From positions 1,922,001 through 1,986,000 of the forward strand of contig JAWWNJ010000023.1 in NCBI GenBank assembly GCA_037176885.1: a stretch of DNA of 64,000 nucleotides, given 5' to 3'. Positions within the stretch are counted from its first letter, which is position 1, and each line of letters opens with the position of its first letter. Origin of the DNA: Favolaschia claudopus (lineage: Eukaryota; Basidiomycota; Agaricomycetes; Agaricales; Mycenaceae). Shown here one piece after another: positions 35,471 to 46,989 of the stretch. The translations under genes were made by a program, and so were the position numbers. The notes under the pieces were generated by a model that worked only from the letters and a program-made list of their open reading frames with translations, searched no databases and had not been told where the DNA came from.

Positions 35471-35885
35471 CATCGACGCTCACGGCTGCCGCACTTTTTG
35501 GCTTCGGTTCTACTTCTTCGGTTTGGATTCGCATTGGAAGGGTTGCGGCGTGAGGCAAGGTGCACGGAAGGGGACGCCTGGAAGCGCACACCACGGCACG
35601 CGATTTTACTGAGCTCAGCAACCACGGACCTCGAGGGCGGACGCGTCACGATCGGGGAGGTGACTTGTTGGGCTTTCCTCTATGTGGATCCGCATATGAT
35701 TGTTCTTTTTCGTTTTCGCCCTGGAGGCGAGGTGGTTCTGGGTGGTCGGTTGGTGGTCTTAGGAGGCATGGACGTTGGGCTGTTCTCGTTTTGTTTTGTA
35801 TCGGTCTTCATTTATTGTGTGGGCGTTTCTTGGCCTTCAATATACCCTTCAATATACCCAATATACCCTTTCTCGTTTCGTTCTC

Positions 35886-36703
35886 TTCTCAATCCCTTGT
35901 ACTGCCTTGCAGCAATGGGACGTGGTAGAGGCCCTCATGTGATCGCGTTAGTCCCCGGACCGTATTTCCGATTCAAGTCCGATTTCGGATTTGCTCTTTT
36001 CTTTCTCTTTCTCCAACTCCAAGACTGCAGTTTTCTTGGGATTCTTCTCTTCTGGCTCAAAACGAATCGTATCAGTTATTTACTTCCATCAACTCGCCTG
36101 TCTCGAAGTCCCACCCTCAAATGTTTGCCACTTTGGCACTGCTACCTTGAAAAATCAAAATTAGGGAAAGGTCAAGGCTGCGAATAACGACCGGCCTCCT
36201 GGACCCTCCTTACATGTAGCCTGACTCGGCTCGGCCTCGTGAAAATGGACAAGGTACAATGTTTGAACGTGCTATACTTATGTCGACGCTTCCACTAATA
36301 GGCGTAGTCAGTACCTGCCAATGCCATTCACCAGCGGTAAATTTGTGTCTTGTCAGCAGAGACTTAAAAAGTACTCATAACCGTCTGGCTGAAGGGCCAC
36401 TGTGAATCGCTGCCCAACAGTATCAACTAGAACTATTGGGCTGGATCACTGCGACCTTCAATGCCTTTTCTTAGTACTGGACCTCTAAACGCGATGTCTT
36501 CATGATCATTCGACTTGATTCGACGTTGACCGACCAGGAGCTCACCATGACACTTGGCATTCTGCCAGAGAACCCCAGATGTGAGGACACGACGTCGTGA
36601 ATGTTACCAATTGTCCGTCACTGTCGAGAAATCTTGATTCAAAAAGCTGCTCCCGGGGTACAACTGCACAAAGCGCTTCACTTTTCTAACTATCATAGAC
36701 GCT
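35886..36703. other. Spacer between arm A' and the HsbA-like gene
   Basis: No gene, RNA or repeat is recognised. It probably contains the promoter of the gene starting at 36704. Confidence 0.4.
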
Positions 36704-37519
36704 ATGGTCAGGCTTAGCTCTACCCTCCTGCTCTTCGCTCCTTTTGGCGCCGCCGTCGCCGATCTAGAAACTCCCTCGAATTCGGCGGCCATCTTGGGAA
36801 ACAGAGACGTTACCACTTTTTTCGCTGCGATGTCTGCTCTACAGAATGCAGCCAATGTCTTCAAGCAGGATTTCTGCTGCTCTGGAACGACGGCGAACGT
36901 CACGGCTCTTCAGGTGAGCATTCTTAACCCGCTATGATGCTCATCCCGTTGAAGAATGTTTGCTCAATAGATCATTGCGGGACACATCAAAGCATGCTCG
37001 GATGCCTTCGACGCAGCGCTAATCGAGCTAGCGGTGCGTTGAAAGTTTTTGCTCAATAAAATCTTTCTTGCACTGACGACGTGAATGTAGTCTATCAATC
37101 CAACAAGCCTCAGCACACCCCCACTCAGCGCATCCAACGCAGCAACCCTCAACAGCACCTTCGTCCCATCCATCCAGACAGCGATCCTCAACAACCTCAA
37201 TACTTTGCAAGCAGGCAAGGCGTTTTTTGAATTTGTCAACAACAACAGGCTTTTGCTCGTTATGTATTGCCATTGGGTTGGCGTTCTCGCGGTGGAAAAT
37301 AAGTCGTTCTTGCGGCAGTTGGTTGTTTCGGCGCCGGTGCGTTTTCTTCTGCTTGTTTTTTTATTTGGAAATGATACTGTGGGATCTGACTTTCATTTTG
37401 TTCTTTTGTGTCTAGTCTTCAGATTACTCGTCATCTTGGGCTTCGCTGTTGAACTCTGCGACCTCGGCTTATACGATTTGGTTGACGGAGGATGGGTTCA
37501 ACTGTGGAGGCTTGTTTTA
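36704..37519 (+). CDS. Small secreted HsbA-like (hydrophobic surface-binding) protein
   Basis: Small secreted protein resembling the fungal hydrophobic surface binding protein A family, which binds hydrophobic surfaces outside the cell. It starts MVRLSSTLLLFAPFGAAVA, a signal peptide, followed by NRDVTTFFAAMSALQNAANV, IIAGHIKACSDAFDAALIEL and TLQAGKAFFEF, the helical Ala-rich pattern of the family. Exons are 36704-36913, 36971-37033, 37091-37336 and 37416-37519, joined in phase 0. The last exon has ASLLNSATSAYTIWLTEDGF and ends NCGGLF with TAG at 37517. The family call rests on length, the DVT..A helix pattern and the signal peptide, so it is moderate. Confidence 0.65.
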
Positions 37520-37828
37520 GAGCCTGAGATTCAGTAAGGATTCGCGAAGAAGAGACCAGTATGTAAAAGATCAAATGAAGACTGCTGTGTATTATTGTAG
37601 AAAAATTGCTTTCGTGCTTTCCACCAGCTCTGAGAGTGTGTCGACGGTGAAGACGTTGATGATGAGTTCAATTGTGATAAGATAAGATAAGGTTGGCTGT
37701 TTCGTCTGTGACTTTTTGCACTGTCATGATCTTCCGTCGCGATTCACAGCTCTGCGATGAGCAGACGTTCATCAGCCCGACAGGCTCTCAACAGCTCTCG
37801 CCCCCAACCATCCATCTCAGTAACCTGA

Positions 37829-39086
37829 ATGGACGCTTTCGAGAGGTCTCTCGCTGAGGCTACCGCTAAAAACGAGTTGCTGGGCGCTATCGGCCTCGTT
37901 GTTAACAGTAGTGGCAAGGTTTTGTATCATCATGCTGCGGGAAAACAATCTCTGGCACCGTCCGCGCCTGCGCTTGACCCGGACAGCACCTTCACTCTTG
38001 GCTCTGCTGGCAAGTGTCCCGACACCCGAACCCATCGATGATGAGGTGTACTGACCGTATGGGTTTACAGGCAAGTTCATCACCCACATCGCCGCGCTAC
38101 AGTGCGTCGAACGTGGAATGCTTAGTCTAGACGATGCTCTCTCGAAGTGGATACCCGAATTGGATCAACTGCAGGTCATAGAGGCGTCCGATGCGGAACC
38201 AGGGTTCTCCTTACGCGCTCCAGCAAGCAACATCACGCTCCGCCATCTCCTCACGCACACCAGTGGACTCGGGGGCGGAGACGAGGCGCTTGTCGAGCTG
38301 TGGAAGGCTTCCCCCGCCGGCGTCGCACACGCCGCTGCCGTAGCCGACGCGAATCCAATCGTCAAGAATTTCGCTCGTCCGCTGTTATTCGATCCCGGTG
38401 CTGGCTACTGCTACGGCGCCAGCGCGTATTTCACTGGGCTGCTCCTCATGCGGCTCGTCGCGCCGAATCACACTATGGGGGAATTCATCCAGAAGAATAT
38501 TTTCGATGAGCTTGGGATGCGGATGTCGACGTTGGCGCCGCAGGAGCGGGAGGATGTGAGGGGGAAGATGCTGCAGATGGTGAGGCGTGCGCCGGAGGGG
38601 CAGCTGGTTCCTTTGGAGCAGGAGATTCGCGATATGGCTGTTAGTGCGCGGGATTTGGGGATTCTGTTGGCGGATTTGATGGCACCGGCGGGTGGGTCGA
38701 AGATACTTTCGTCGGAACATGTCGAGCTGTTGTTCGAGGGACAGCTGGAGCCGGGGAGCAAGGCGCTCGCGGACCAGAATGGGGAGAAGGAGCGGGAAAA
38801 TTATGCCGCGCCGGCGGGGATTGGGGCTGCTCCTGATGAGGAGGGGGCGAGGGTGAATTGGAGTGTCGCGGGGCTTGTGGTTGAGGGGGAGAAGGCGTTG
38901 CCAGTGTCGCGGATGCCTCCGGGAACGGTAACCTGGAATGGCATGCCGAATGTAGTTTGGGCGATGCATCGGGGGCGGGGGGTTGGGGTCGTTTTTGCGA
39001 CGCAGCTGATTCCGGTGGATGATGAGAGAGCTGTCGCGGCGATGATGGATTTTTCGAGGGCGGCTTGGGCGACGTTTGGAAGGTGA
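37829..39086 (+). CDS. Beta-lactamase-fold serine hydrolase (PF00144-type), copy IV
   Basis: Serine hydrolase of the class C beta-lactamase/esterase/transpeptidase fold; fungal relatives include esterases and acyltransferases. The start MDAFERSLAEATAKNELLGA at 37829 has no signal peptide, suggesting a cytosolic enzyme. FTLGSAGKFITHIAAL supplies the SxxK nucleophile motif (S-A-G-K), created by splicing a GC-AG intron (38010-38070, donor gcaagt). LRHLLTHTSGLGGGDE is the typical HTSG motif. GYCYGASAYFTGLLLMRLV occupies the YxN-like position. It ends at FGR with TGA at 39084. It is a diverged relative of the three tandem genes at 53-62 kb. The substrate is unknown. Confidence 0.88.
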
Positions 39087-40610
39087 GTAGGTATTTTACT
39101 TGCTTGAAAGGTGGGTTTGAATACGACTAGTAGCGCGTCCAGTTGAATCTGAGAAGAACGGAGAAACGGGAGTAATTCCTCCGACAATTGTTTCTCAGCC
39201 ACTACCGTAGGCACAACTTGAATAATCGCCAGCCATAGAATCAAATGCACTCGTTATGAAGCGTGTGTACCCTTGTTCAAGCTTTGCGAAGATTCATTTG
39301 AGAACCAGATTTCTGAGCCCGACGGGACTACAGATTCTGTCAACTGAGGCGCCCGCAAGTTCACCCACAAAATTTACATATTTATTCGCCGCCTGAACCA
39401 GTGATGAAATTGATTTACGAGGAAGAAAGAAGGAAGAATTGCCGGCGAGGTCCCAAAACGAACAGCCGTACTACATGCAGGCGTCCTTCGTATGCTACGG
39501 ATACCCAACGCCTTCAAGTTGTCAACTACTTGTGTACCTGACCGAACCCCGTCCATCTCGAACCGCTCAAAGTACAAAAATTCCACAAAAATACCGGTGG
39601 TCTGATAGAGATAGCAGAAGAACAGAAGAACATCAGGGTCGCATATGTAGTCGTCCGCGTAGGATATGGGATTGGAAACCATTGTCATTTCAAAGAGTGG
39701 TACAAATATTCCGCCAGTCATTGACAACCTCGGCGGCGACGATCGGAACGTGATGATTATTAATCAGTGTGGGGCTTTGACTTGCAATGCTTATTGAGGT
39801 AGGTTTTGCTATATGGATAGCATCTAATCTGAGACTCACAGGATCGCAGACAAACGGAAGAACGGAAACATAACAAATATCATCATACTAGTAATTTATA
39901 CGCAAGACCGCGCTGCTCACTGGCAGCGCTTCGAATGCGTGGACACGGGATAATAAGCACTGTGAGGCGCGACATGCCTTTGGAAAATATCCAGATCCCC
40001 CCCTTCCCCCCATCTACGCAAAACCACCCACAAAGACACACTTAGTCAAATATTGTGCTGGGTGATCGTGAATAAGGAACAGTAACGGAAGAAAACATCC
40101 TCCGGCCAATGGGGAGGAACCCCGTCCACGAAATACGCCTTTCAACCGACTTGTTCGAGTTGTTGAGTCAACGGGCCGTTTAGGCAGATGAGTAAGCGGG
40201 TATGAGGGATGTTGCCTAAAGCGGTTGCGAAGCGTTGTTGTTCTCAATTAGGAAGCCTTGCCTTGATCTCTTCCACCACATCGAATGCTTGTCGAATGCT
40301 CAGTCTTTTTGATGTCTCAACCAGCTACTTTCGAAAGGAACTCTGGAGGAAAAATGAACCCCGCCTTATCGCTCGTATCGCTGGCAAAGACTGGCTCGAT
40401 GTACTGCGGACAGAATCGGCGGTCTTGCGACGGAGATCAGGACATGAAGGTCTCATAAACGAAACTACCGTAAACGGCCCTTTAACCGACACTGCCCACG
40501 GGCTTGGTCCTCCTCGTTGACAGTTCGTTGACCAGCCGGCGGCTCGAAGAGCGTAATTTCAGCTGACAATTGGCCAGCTCCAACCTCGCGTCACCACTTA
40601 TCCGCCCCCT
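39087..40610. other. Intergenic region before ABC copy 3
   Basis: About 1.5 kb without a recognised gene. A 117-codon frame on the minus strand (39727-39374) has no motif I can name and is not supported by neighbours. Nothing repetitive was seen. Confidence 0.4.
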
Positions 40611-40618
40611 ATATAAAT
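40611..40618 (+). promoter_or_regulatory. Candidate TATA box of ABC copy 3
   Basis: The sequence ccccctatataaatga places a TATA-like element at 40611-40618, about 45-50 nt before the ATG at 40663. The spacing would leave a very short 5' leader, so it is only a candidate. Confidence 0.4.
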
Positions 40619-40662
40619 GAAAACCCGACTTTTTTATCCCGCCAATTACCTTATTCCTCACC

Positions 40663-43600
40663 ATGTCCGACCTCCCCAACATTCCGGAGGACGCTAATGT
40701 TCCCCCGCCTACCGATACTCATTCCCCACAAGTCCGAGCCCGCATGCCCAATGGCGCGATAATGCGCAGACGATCTACCAGCGTTGACTTGGATTTCTTT
40801 GACCCTGCTGGCGTGCATACTCTTCAACGCACTGTAACCGATATTTCTGAACGCCATGCGAGCTTGGGGAGGCGGCCGTCTATTGCCCAGACCGATCATT
40901 CGGACGAGACTTTAACGCCCGGTGACGGTCCGTTTGACCTCGAGAAAACGCTCAAATTTGTTCGTAAGAGGTGAGCATATCGATTCTGACGCGTATTTCG
41001 CGTCTCTGAGCGTTTTGCAGGATGGAGCAAGCTCAAATCACGCATCGCGAGTTGGGCGTGGTATTTGAAGACCTCAAGGTCGTTGGGCTCGGTGCCGCCG
41101 CGTCGTATCAGCCAACCCTAGGATCGACTCTTAATCCTCTCTCGATGCTGGAACAGTTCCGAACTGCTCGCCATCCACCGTTGCGCAATATTCTCGAAGG
41201 CTTCAGTGGCGTGGTACGGCCTGGCGAGATGATTCGTGAGTTCTTTCGAATTAAATAATAATCAGTGAACTCAGGGAGAACTGTGCAGTTGTTCTTGGCC
41301 GTCCAGGATCGGGCTGCTCTACTCCTCAAGACCCTTTCCAATCAAACCGCCGAATTCCACGACGTCTCCGGTTCCATACAATACGACGGCTTCTCCCCGG
41401 CACAAATTTACAACCACTACCGTGGCGACGTACAATACTGCCCTGAAGACGACGTACATTTCCCCACGCTCACGGTGGAGCAGACTCTCCAGTTCGCCAC
41501 CCGCCTCCGCGCACCGCAGGCCAAGGCTCGTTTGCAGCAGTCCCGCGATGAATATGTCGAGTCGATGGTGGAGATTCTTATGACTATCTTCGGTTTGCGG
41601 CACGTCCGGAGTACCCAAGTCGGCGACAATGCCATCCGCGGTGTGAGTGGCGGTGAGAAGAAGCGGGTGTAGTATCGCAGAGGCTCTTGCTATGCGTATG
41701 CGACTCGGGGCTTGGGACAAGTAAGGGATTTTTTCGACGTACCATGACTTACTAACGGTTAAATCAGTTCCACGCGAGGTCTTGACGCTTCGACTGCCCT
41801 GGAGTTCGGCCGCGCGCTACGCATCGCAACAGATTTCTCCCGCTTATCCACCATTGTGTCCATCTATCAAGCCTCCGAAACGCTATACAACCTTTTCGAC
41901 AAGGTCTGCGTGTTGAGCGAGGGGCGGATGGTCTACTTCGGACCAGCCGACAAGGCTCGCGACTATTCCTCTCCTAGGATACGTTCCCCAGGCTGAGCGC
42001 CAAACCACCCCTGATTTCCTCGTTTCCGTCACGGATCCCGTTGGACGTATAGTGCGTCCGGGACTCACTCCCGCTGAAGACCAAGCCCGTCCTCGGACGT
42101 CCGCCGAGTTGGCGGAGCACTTTTTGAAGTCGTCGTTGATGGAGAGGAATCGGCAGGATATCGAGTCGTATAAGTTGGAGTGTTTGCCGGGGTCTTCAGA
42201 GCGGGTGGCGGAGTATAAGAAGAGTGCGCAGGCTGAGCATGCTAAGGGAACGCGCAGGGCTTCGTATGTTCTTCGTGATTTCTTGCTGTGATGTGGGCTA
42301 ATGTGGTGTTTTGCAGACCGTACACTGAGTCCATACCGATGCAGGCGCGTGCTGTCATGCTGCGTCGCGTGCAGATTATTACTGGGTTCTTGACACCCAC
42401 TATCATCACCACCGCGTGAGTGTGTCTACTGGGTCACAAAGGAGTCATTGTTGATGCTTTTATCCTCATAGCACCTTTATATTGCAGGGTATCATCAGTA
42501 AGTAGTCTCGTAACTCTTCCGAATCGCGGGCGCTAACCCACACCATTTAGCCGGTTCTGTCTTCGTTAATTCGCCTGAATCTACTTCTGCGTTCTTCTCG
42601 CGAGGAGGTGTTATGTTCTTGTAAGTTGGGCTTCTGTTCCTGCGAAGTACCACGTTTTTTAGAACTGATTTCATACCATCCTTGTTTCAGTGCGTTGTTA
42701 TTCGCAGCACTCTCAAGCATGGCTGAGATCGGAGCGCTCTTCAGTCAGCGTCCCATCATTCTCAGACAAAGCAAGGCCGCGCTTTATCATCCTTTCATTG
42801 ACGCGGTGGCGCTCACTTTGGTGGATATACCTATCACGTTCGCTACGCTTTCGGTGTGTATTTTTTTGCGATACCCGTCGTGTCAAGCTCTGATCGTGCT
42901 GGATAGGTTTTCGCTATTGTACTCTACTTTATAGTCGGCCTCCAACGAACGGCGTCCCAATTCTTGTGAGTCCGATCTTTGCTTCCGGGGCTTTCGTGAT
43001 TCTGACACGTCGGCGTGCAGTATATTCTTTTTGTTTCTGTTCACGATGTCGCTCACCATGAAGGCGTTCTTCCGGGCGATCGCAGCTGGGTTTAAAAGTC
43101 CTGCCCCGGCGCAATCGGTGGCGGGGATTATGATCTTGTTGCTTGTCATCTATACGGGATATACTATTCCGAAACCCGTGAGTTATCGATCCCTTTTCTC
43201 TGCCATTTCAACAGAAGCTGATCTCCGATGTGACAGTCAATGTAAAGCTCATTTGAATGTCCCATGCCTGCCACTAACAGTTTTAATTTGATCAGGATTG
43301 GCGCTTTGCGGTGGATCACGTACATCAATGTATGAGTTATCCCTGTCTTACTCCTTGTCTTCGACTGACCGTCCTTTGTTTTAGCCATTGCGCTATGGTT
43401 TCGAAGCCGTTGTGGCCAACGAGTTCCACACGCTCCGCGGTTCATGTGCCAATTTGGTTCCTCAAGGCCCAGGATACGAGAACGTCTCACTGAACAATCA
43501 AGTTTGTGCTACGGTCGGTTCAGTAGCTGGGCAAAACTTCGTCGACGGCAACGCCTTCATTGCTGCGTCCGTATGGCTATTCTTACAGTAACGAGTGGAT

Positions 43601-46600
43601 GGTGGGTTTTCGTTTGCCTACGTTCGTCCTGCTGATGTGCTCACTGTGTTTCTAGAACTTTGGCATCGTTGTCGCGTTCGCCGTCGGATTTATCGCCTTG
43701 CTGCTCATCTTTACGGAGTTCAATACTGCTTCATCCACGGATACGTCTGTCGTTTTGTTCAAGCGGGGTTCCAAGGACGCTGCCACCCTTGTCGACAATG
43801 CGGGGGCTGGGGATCCGGAGAAGGCGAACGAGGCGGCGGCTGAGGTGGCTACGACAGTTGTGGATCAGGAGGAGGTCAAGGAGGCGTTGGCTGCTGCTCC
43901 TGCTATGAAAGACGTGTTTTCGTGGCAGAACCTCAACTATGTCGTCCCGGTTAAGGAAGGGACGCGAAAGCTCCTGGATAATGTTTCGGGGTATGTCGTA
44001 CCTGGGAAGCTCACGGCGCTCATGTACGTGTTTCTCCCTCCTTGCTCGGTTCATGAGGTTGACGTGTATACAGGGGCGAATCCGGTGCGGGCAAGACGAC
44101 GCTGCTCAACGTTTTGGCAGAGCGGACAACGACCGGTGTGGTCAAGGGCGATATCTTTGTCAATGGGCACAAACCGCCGCATGACTTCCGGTCGCAAACG
44201 GGATACGTTCAGCAGATGGATACACATGTGCCGACGGATACTGTACGCGAGGCGTTGTTGTTCTCCGCTACGCTTCGTCAGCCGGCGTCTGTTCCTTTGG
44301 AGGAGAAGGTTGCTTAGTGAGTTGCCTCCTCGCTGTAATGACCCTGAGAAGAATGTCTGATGTGATGTGCAGCGTCGAGACCTGTTTGAAGATGTGTGGG
44401 TTGGAGGCTGTTGCTGATGCGTCTGTTGGGAGTTTGGGCATTGAGCATCGGAAGAGGACGACGATTGGTGTGGAGTTGGCGGCAAAGCCAAGTTGCTGCT
44501 TTTCTTGACGAAGTACACCTCTTCTCTTTTTCTATTGATCATTGACGCTGACCCATTCCCGCCAGCCCACCTCCGGTCTCGACTCGCAGAGCGCGTGGGC
44601 AATCATGCTGTTCCTTAAGCAACTTGCCGCTAATGGACAAGCTATTCTTTGCACGTACGTTCCGCGGCTTCTATACCCTGCCTTCATGTTGCTCACTCCA
44701 TGTGTGTATCAGTATCCACCAGGTACCTTGACCATAGTTATGTTTGAAGCGCAAAATTGACTCCTTGCCCCAGCCTTCAGCGGAACTCTTCAGGTAAATG
44801 AGGTTTCTCACCTCATATGAACTCTCCTTCTCAACAATTTGCAGATGTTCGATCGTCTCTTGCTTCTCAGGAAGGGTGGTCAAGTCGTCTACTTCGGAGA
44901 CATCGGCCAAGACTCGAAGACCCTGATTCATTACTTTGAATCTAATGGCGCGCGTTCTTGTGACACCGCTGAGAATCCGTGCGCTTTCTTTCATATTTCC
45001 GGCGAGCTAATGGTGCTAATAACTCTTGCAGAGCTGAGTATATGCTTGATGTCATCGGCGCTGGTGCAACTGCCAAGAGCGATGTCGACTGGAAAACTAC
45101 TTGGGAGGGGTCTGCGGAAAAGACGCGTGCGACTGAGGAGATCGAAAAGATCCACATTGATGGTCGCAGCCGTGGTGCAGCGCAGGCGACCTTCGCTTCC
45201 GACTTTGCTACATCGTGGATGACGCAGGCAATTGCCCTTTTCCGCCGCGACTTGCGTTTCCGCTGGAGAAATGTAAGATATGCCGTTCGTGCTTGCATCG
45301 CTGTGTCTCATTCATTCCGCAGCCGACATACTTGCTGGCGAAATTCGTTCTTAACATCGCAGCTGGGCTTCTCATTGGAGTGAGCTCTTTCGTTCTTTTC
45401 TCTCGCCGTCGCTTATGTCGCCATTGCAGTTCACGTTCTTCAAAGCCAAAACCAGTCAGCAAGGCACTCAGAATCAGCTCTTCGTGGGTCCTACGTATAA
45501 TCATCCGCAATTTACATCTCAACTTTGTCTTAGCCATCTTCCTGTCCACCATCCTGTCCGCGCCCTTGTCCAATCAGCTCCAGGTCCCGTTCCTCGACAT
45601 GCGGAAGATTTATGAGATCCGAGAAGGACCTACCAAGTATGTCCTCTTCACAATCTCCTTCCTGATGTTGTAACGAATGCGTCCGCAGATTCTATAGCTG
45701 GAGTGCTTTGATTGCCTCTGGATTCTTATCGGATCTGCCATGGAATATCTTGGGTTCTTCGTTGTATTTCCTCTGCTGGTAAGCCACAGTTTCCTGCCCA
45801 ATTCGGTGTATCTCACATGCTTGCATAGGTATTGGACCGTCGGATTCGATACATCGAGAGCGGGTTATACTTACCTCGTACGTATTATGGACCTGTCCTT
45901 TCGTTCTCGCAGACTCATTGCTTGCAGATGCTCGGCGTTATTTTCCCTTTGTGGTATACGTCTTTCGGGCAGGCCACTGCTGCGATGGCTCCAAGCGCCG
46001 AGATAGCGGCCGTTCTCTTCAGTTTCTTGTTCTCTTTCGTCACGACTTTGTGAGTTGGGGTTGTTTGGCATGCGATCGTCAATTAGCTGACTTGGGGTTA
46101 GCAACGGTGTCCTCCAACCGTATCGTGCTCTCGGGTGGTGGCAGTGGATGTATCGTGTGTCTCCGTTCACGTACCTCATCGAGGTAAGTCTCTTTCCCCT
46201 TGCTTCGAAGCTTGGGACTGACAGAAACTTCTCTCCTTTCAGGGTCTTCTGGGTCAAGGTAAATATTATCGTATAGCGTCGGTCGTGGGCTGATGATTCT
46301 TGACAGCACTTGGGAAGCACTCGATAACTTGTAGCCCGGTAGAGCTGCTGAGGGTCAACCCTCCGTCGGGACAAACATGCGGGGAATATTTCTCGCCTTA
46401 TATGTCCTTCGCTGTGGCTACTTGACCAACTCGGATGCTACATCTGATTGTGCATTCTGCTCGACGGCCACCACGGATGAAGTGCGTTCTACCCGCGCTA
46501 TTCTTCAGCGACATGAACTGACATAAATCCTGCGAATAGTTCTCGGCCTCAACTTCAGTATCTACTACTCCCACCACTGGCGGAACTTGGGGTTAATGTT

Positions 46601-46766
46601 TGTTTATATCGGGTTCAACGTACGTGGATTGAAATTCTCGATCTCGATGATTATGGATATAATGGGCCCTGCAGATTATTGCCCTCTTCGCCCTGACTTG
46701 GTTCTTCCGGATCCGGACGGGCAGCATCTTTTCTATTTTCAAGGGACGCAAATCTTCTGCTTAGAC
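40663..46766 (+). pseudogene. PDR-type ABC transporter, copy 3 (multiple frame breaks)
   Basis: Third PDR pump, starting MSDLPNIPEDANVPPPTDTH with the DFFDPAGVHTLQRTV and EKTLKF features of copy 2. The whole NBD-TMD-NBD-TMD order is present up to SIFSIFKGRKSSA near 46765. Compared with copies 1 and 2, the frame breaks in at least eight places: 2 nt missing within Walker A (about 41321), an extra base giving a TAG right after VSGGEKKRV (41670-41672), 2 nt missing in DYFLSLGY (41964-41975), one extra base near 43568, single losses near 44489, 44507 and 44792, and one near 46413. The intron between AAK and PxLLLFLDE found in copies 1 and 2 is absent. Either a pseudogene or badly called sequence; as written it cannot encode a pump. 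Confidence 0.85.
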
Positions 46767-46989
46767 GACTGTTTAGAGAGTAAACATACAATAGATTCGG
46801 ACACACAAGATTTAAATGTATAGTAGCTTTACGAACGTAGATAATGCAAATTGACGTTGATTGTATCGTTTGCTGGTGCGCTGCGAAAAGTGCCTACTAT
46901 GGAAGAAAGCGTAGTGTGATGTTTTTGGGGTGTTTGAGGATTCCGCACTTTGAACTCGGAAAATTCACATAGATACTCTATTACTGTGT

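Larger units (their letters stand above)
32615..35885. repeat. Outer inverted-repeat arm A' (right), about 3.3 kb
   Basis: Inverted partner of 16075-19315, containing the right copy of gene Y (33651-35101) with its flanks. Its inner end abuts X copy 2; its outer end lies about 0.8 kb before the HsbA-like gene. Confidence 0.9.

Noticed and set aside
38385..38969. Long minus-strand frame inside hydrolase IV
   Set aside because: Shadow of the G+C-rich coding strand; Arg/His/Pro-rich with no motif.
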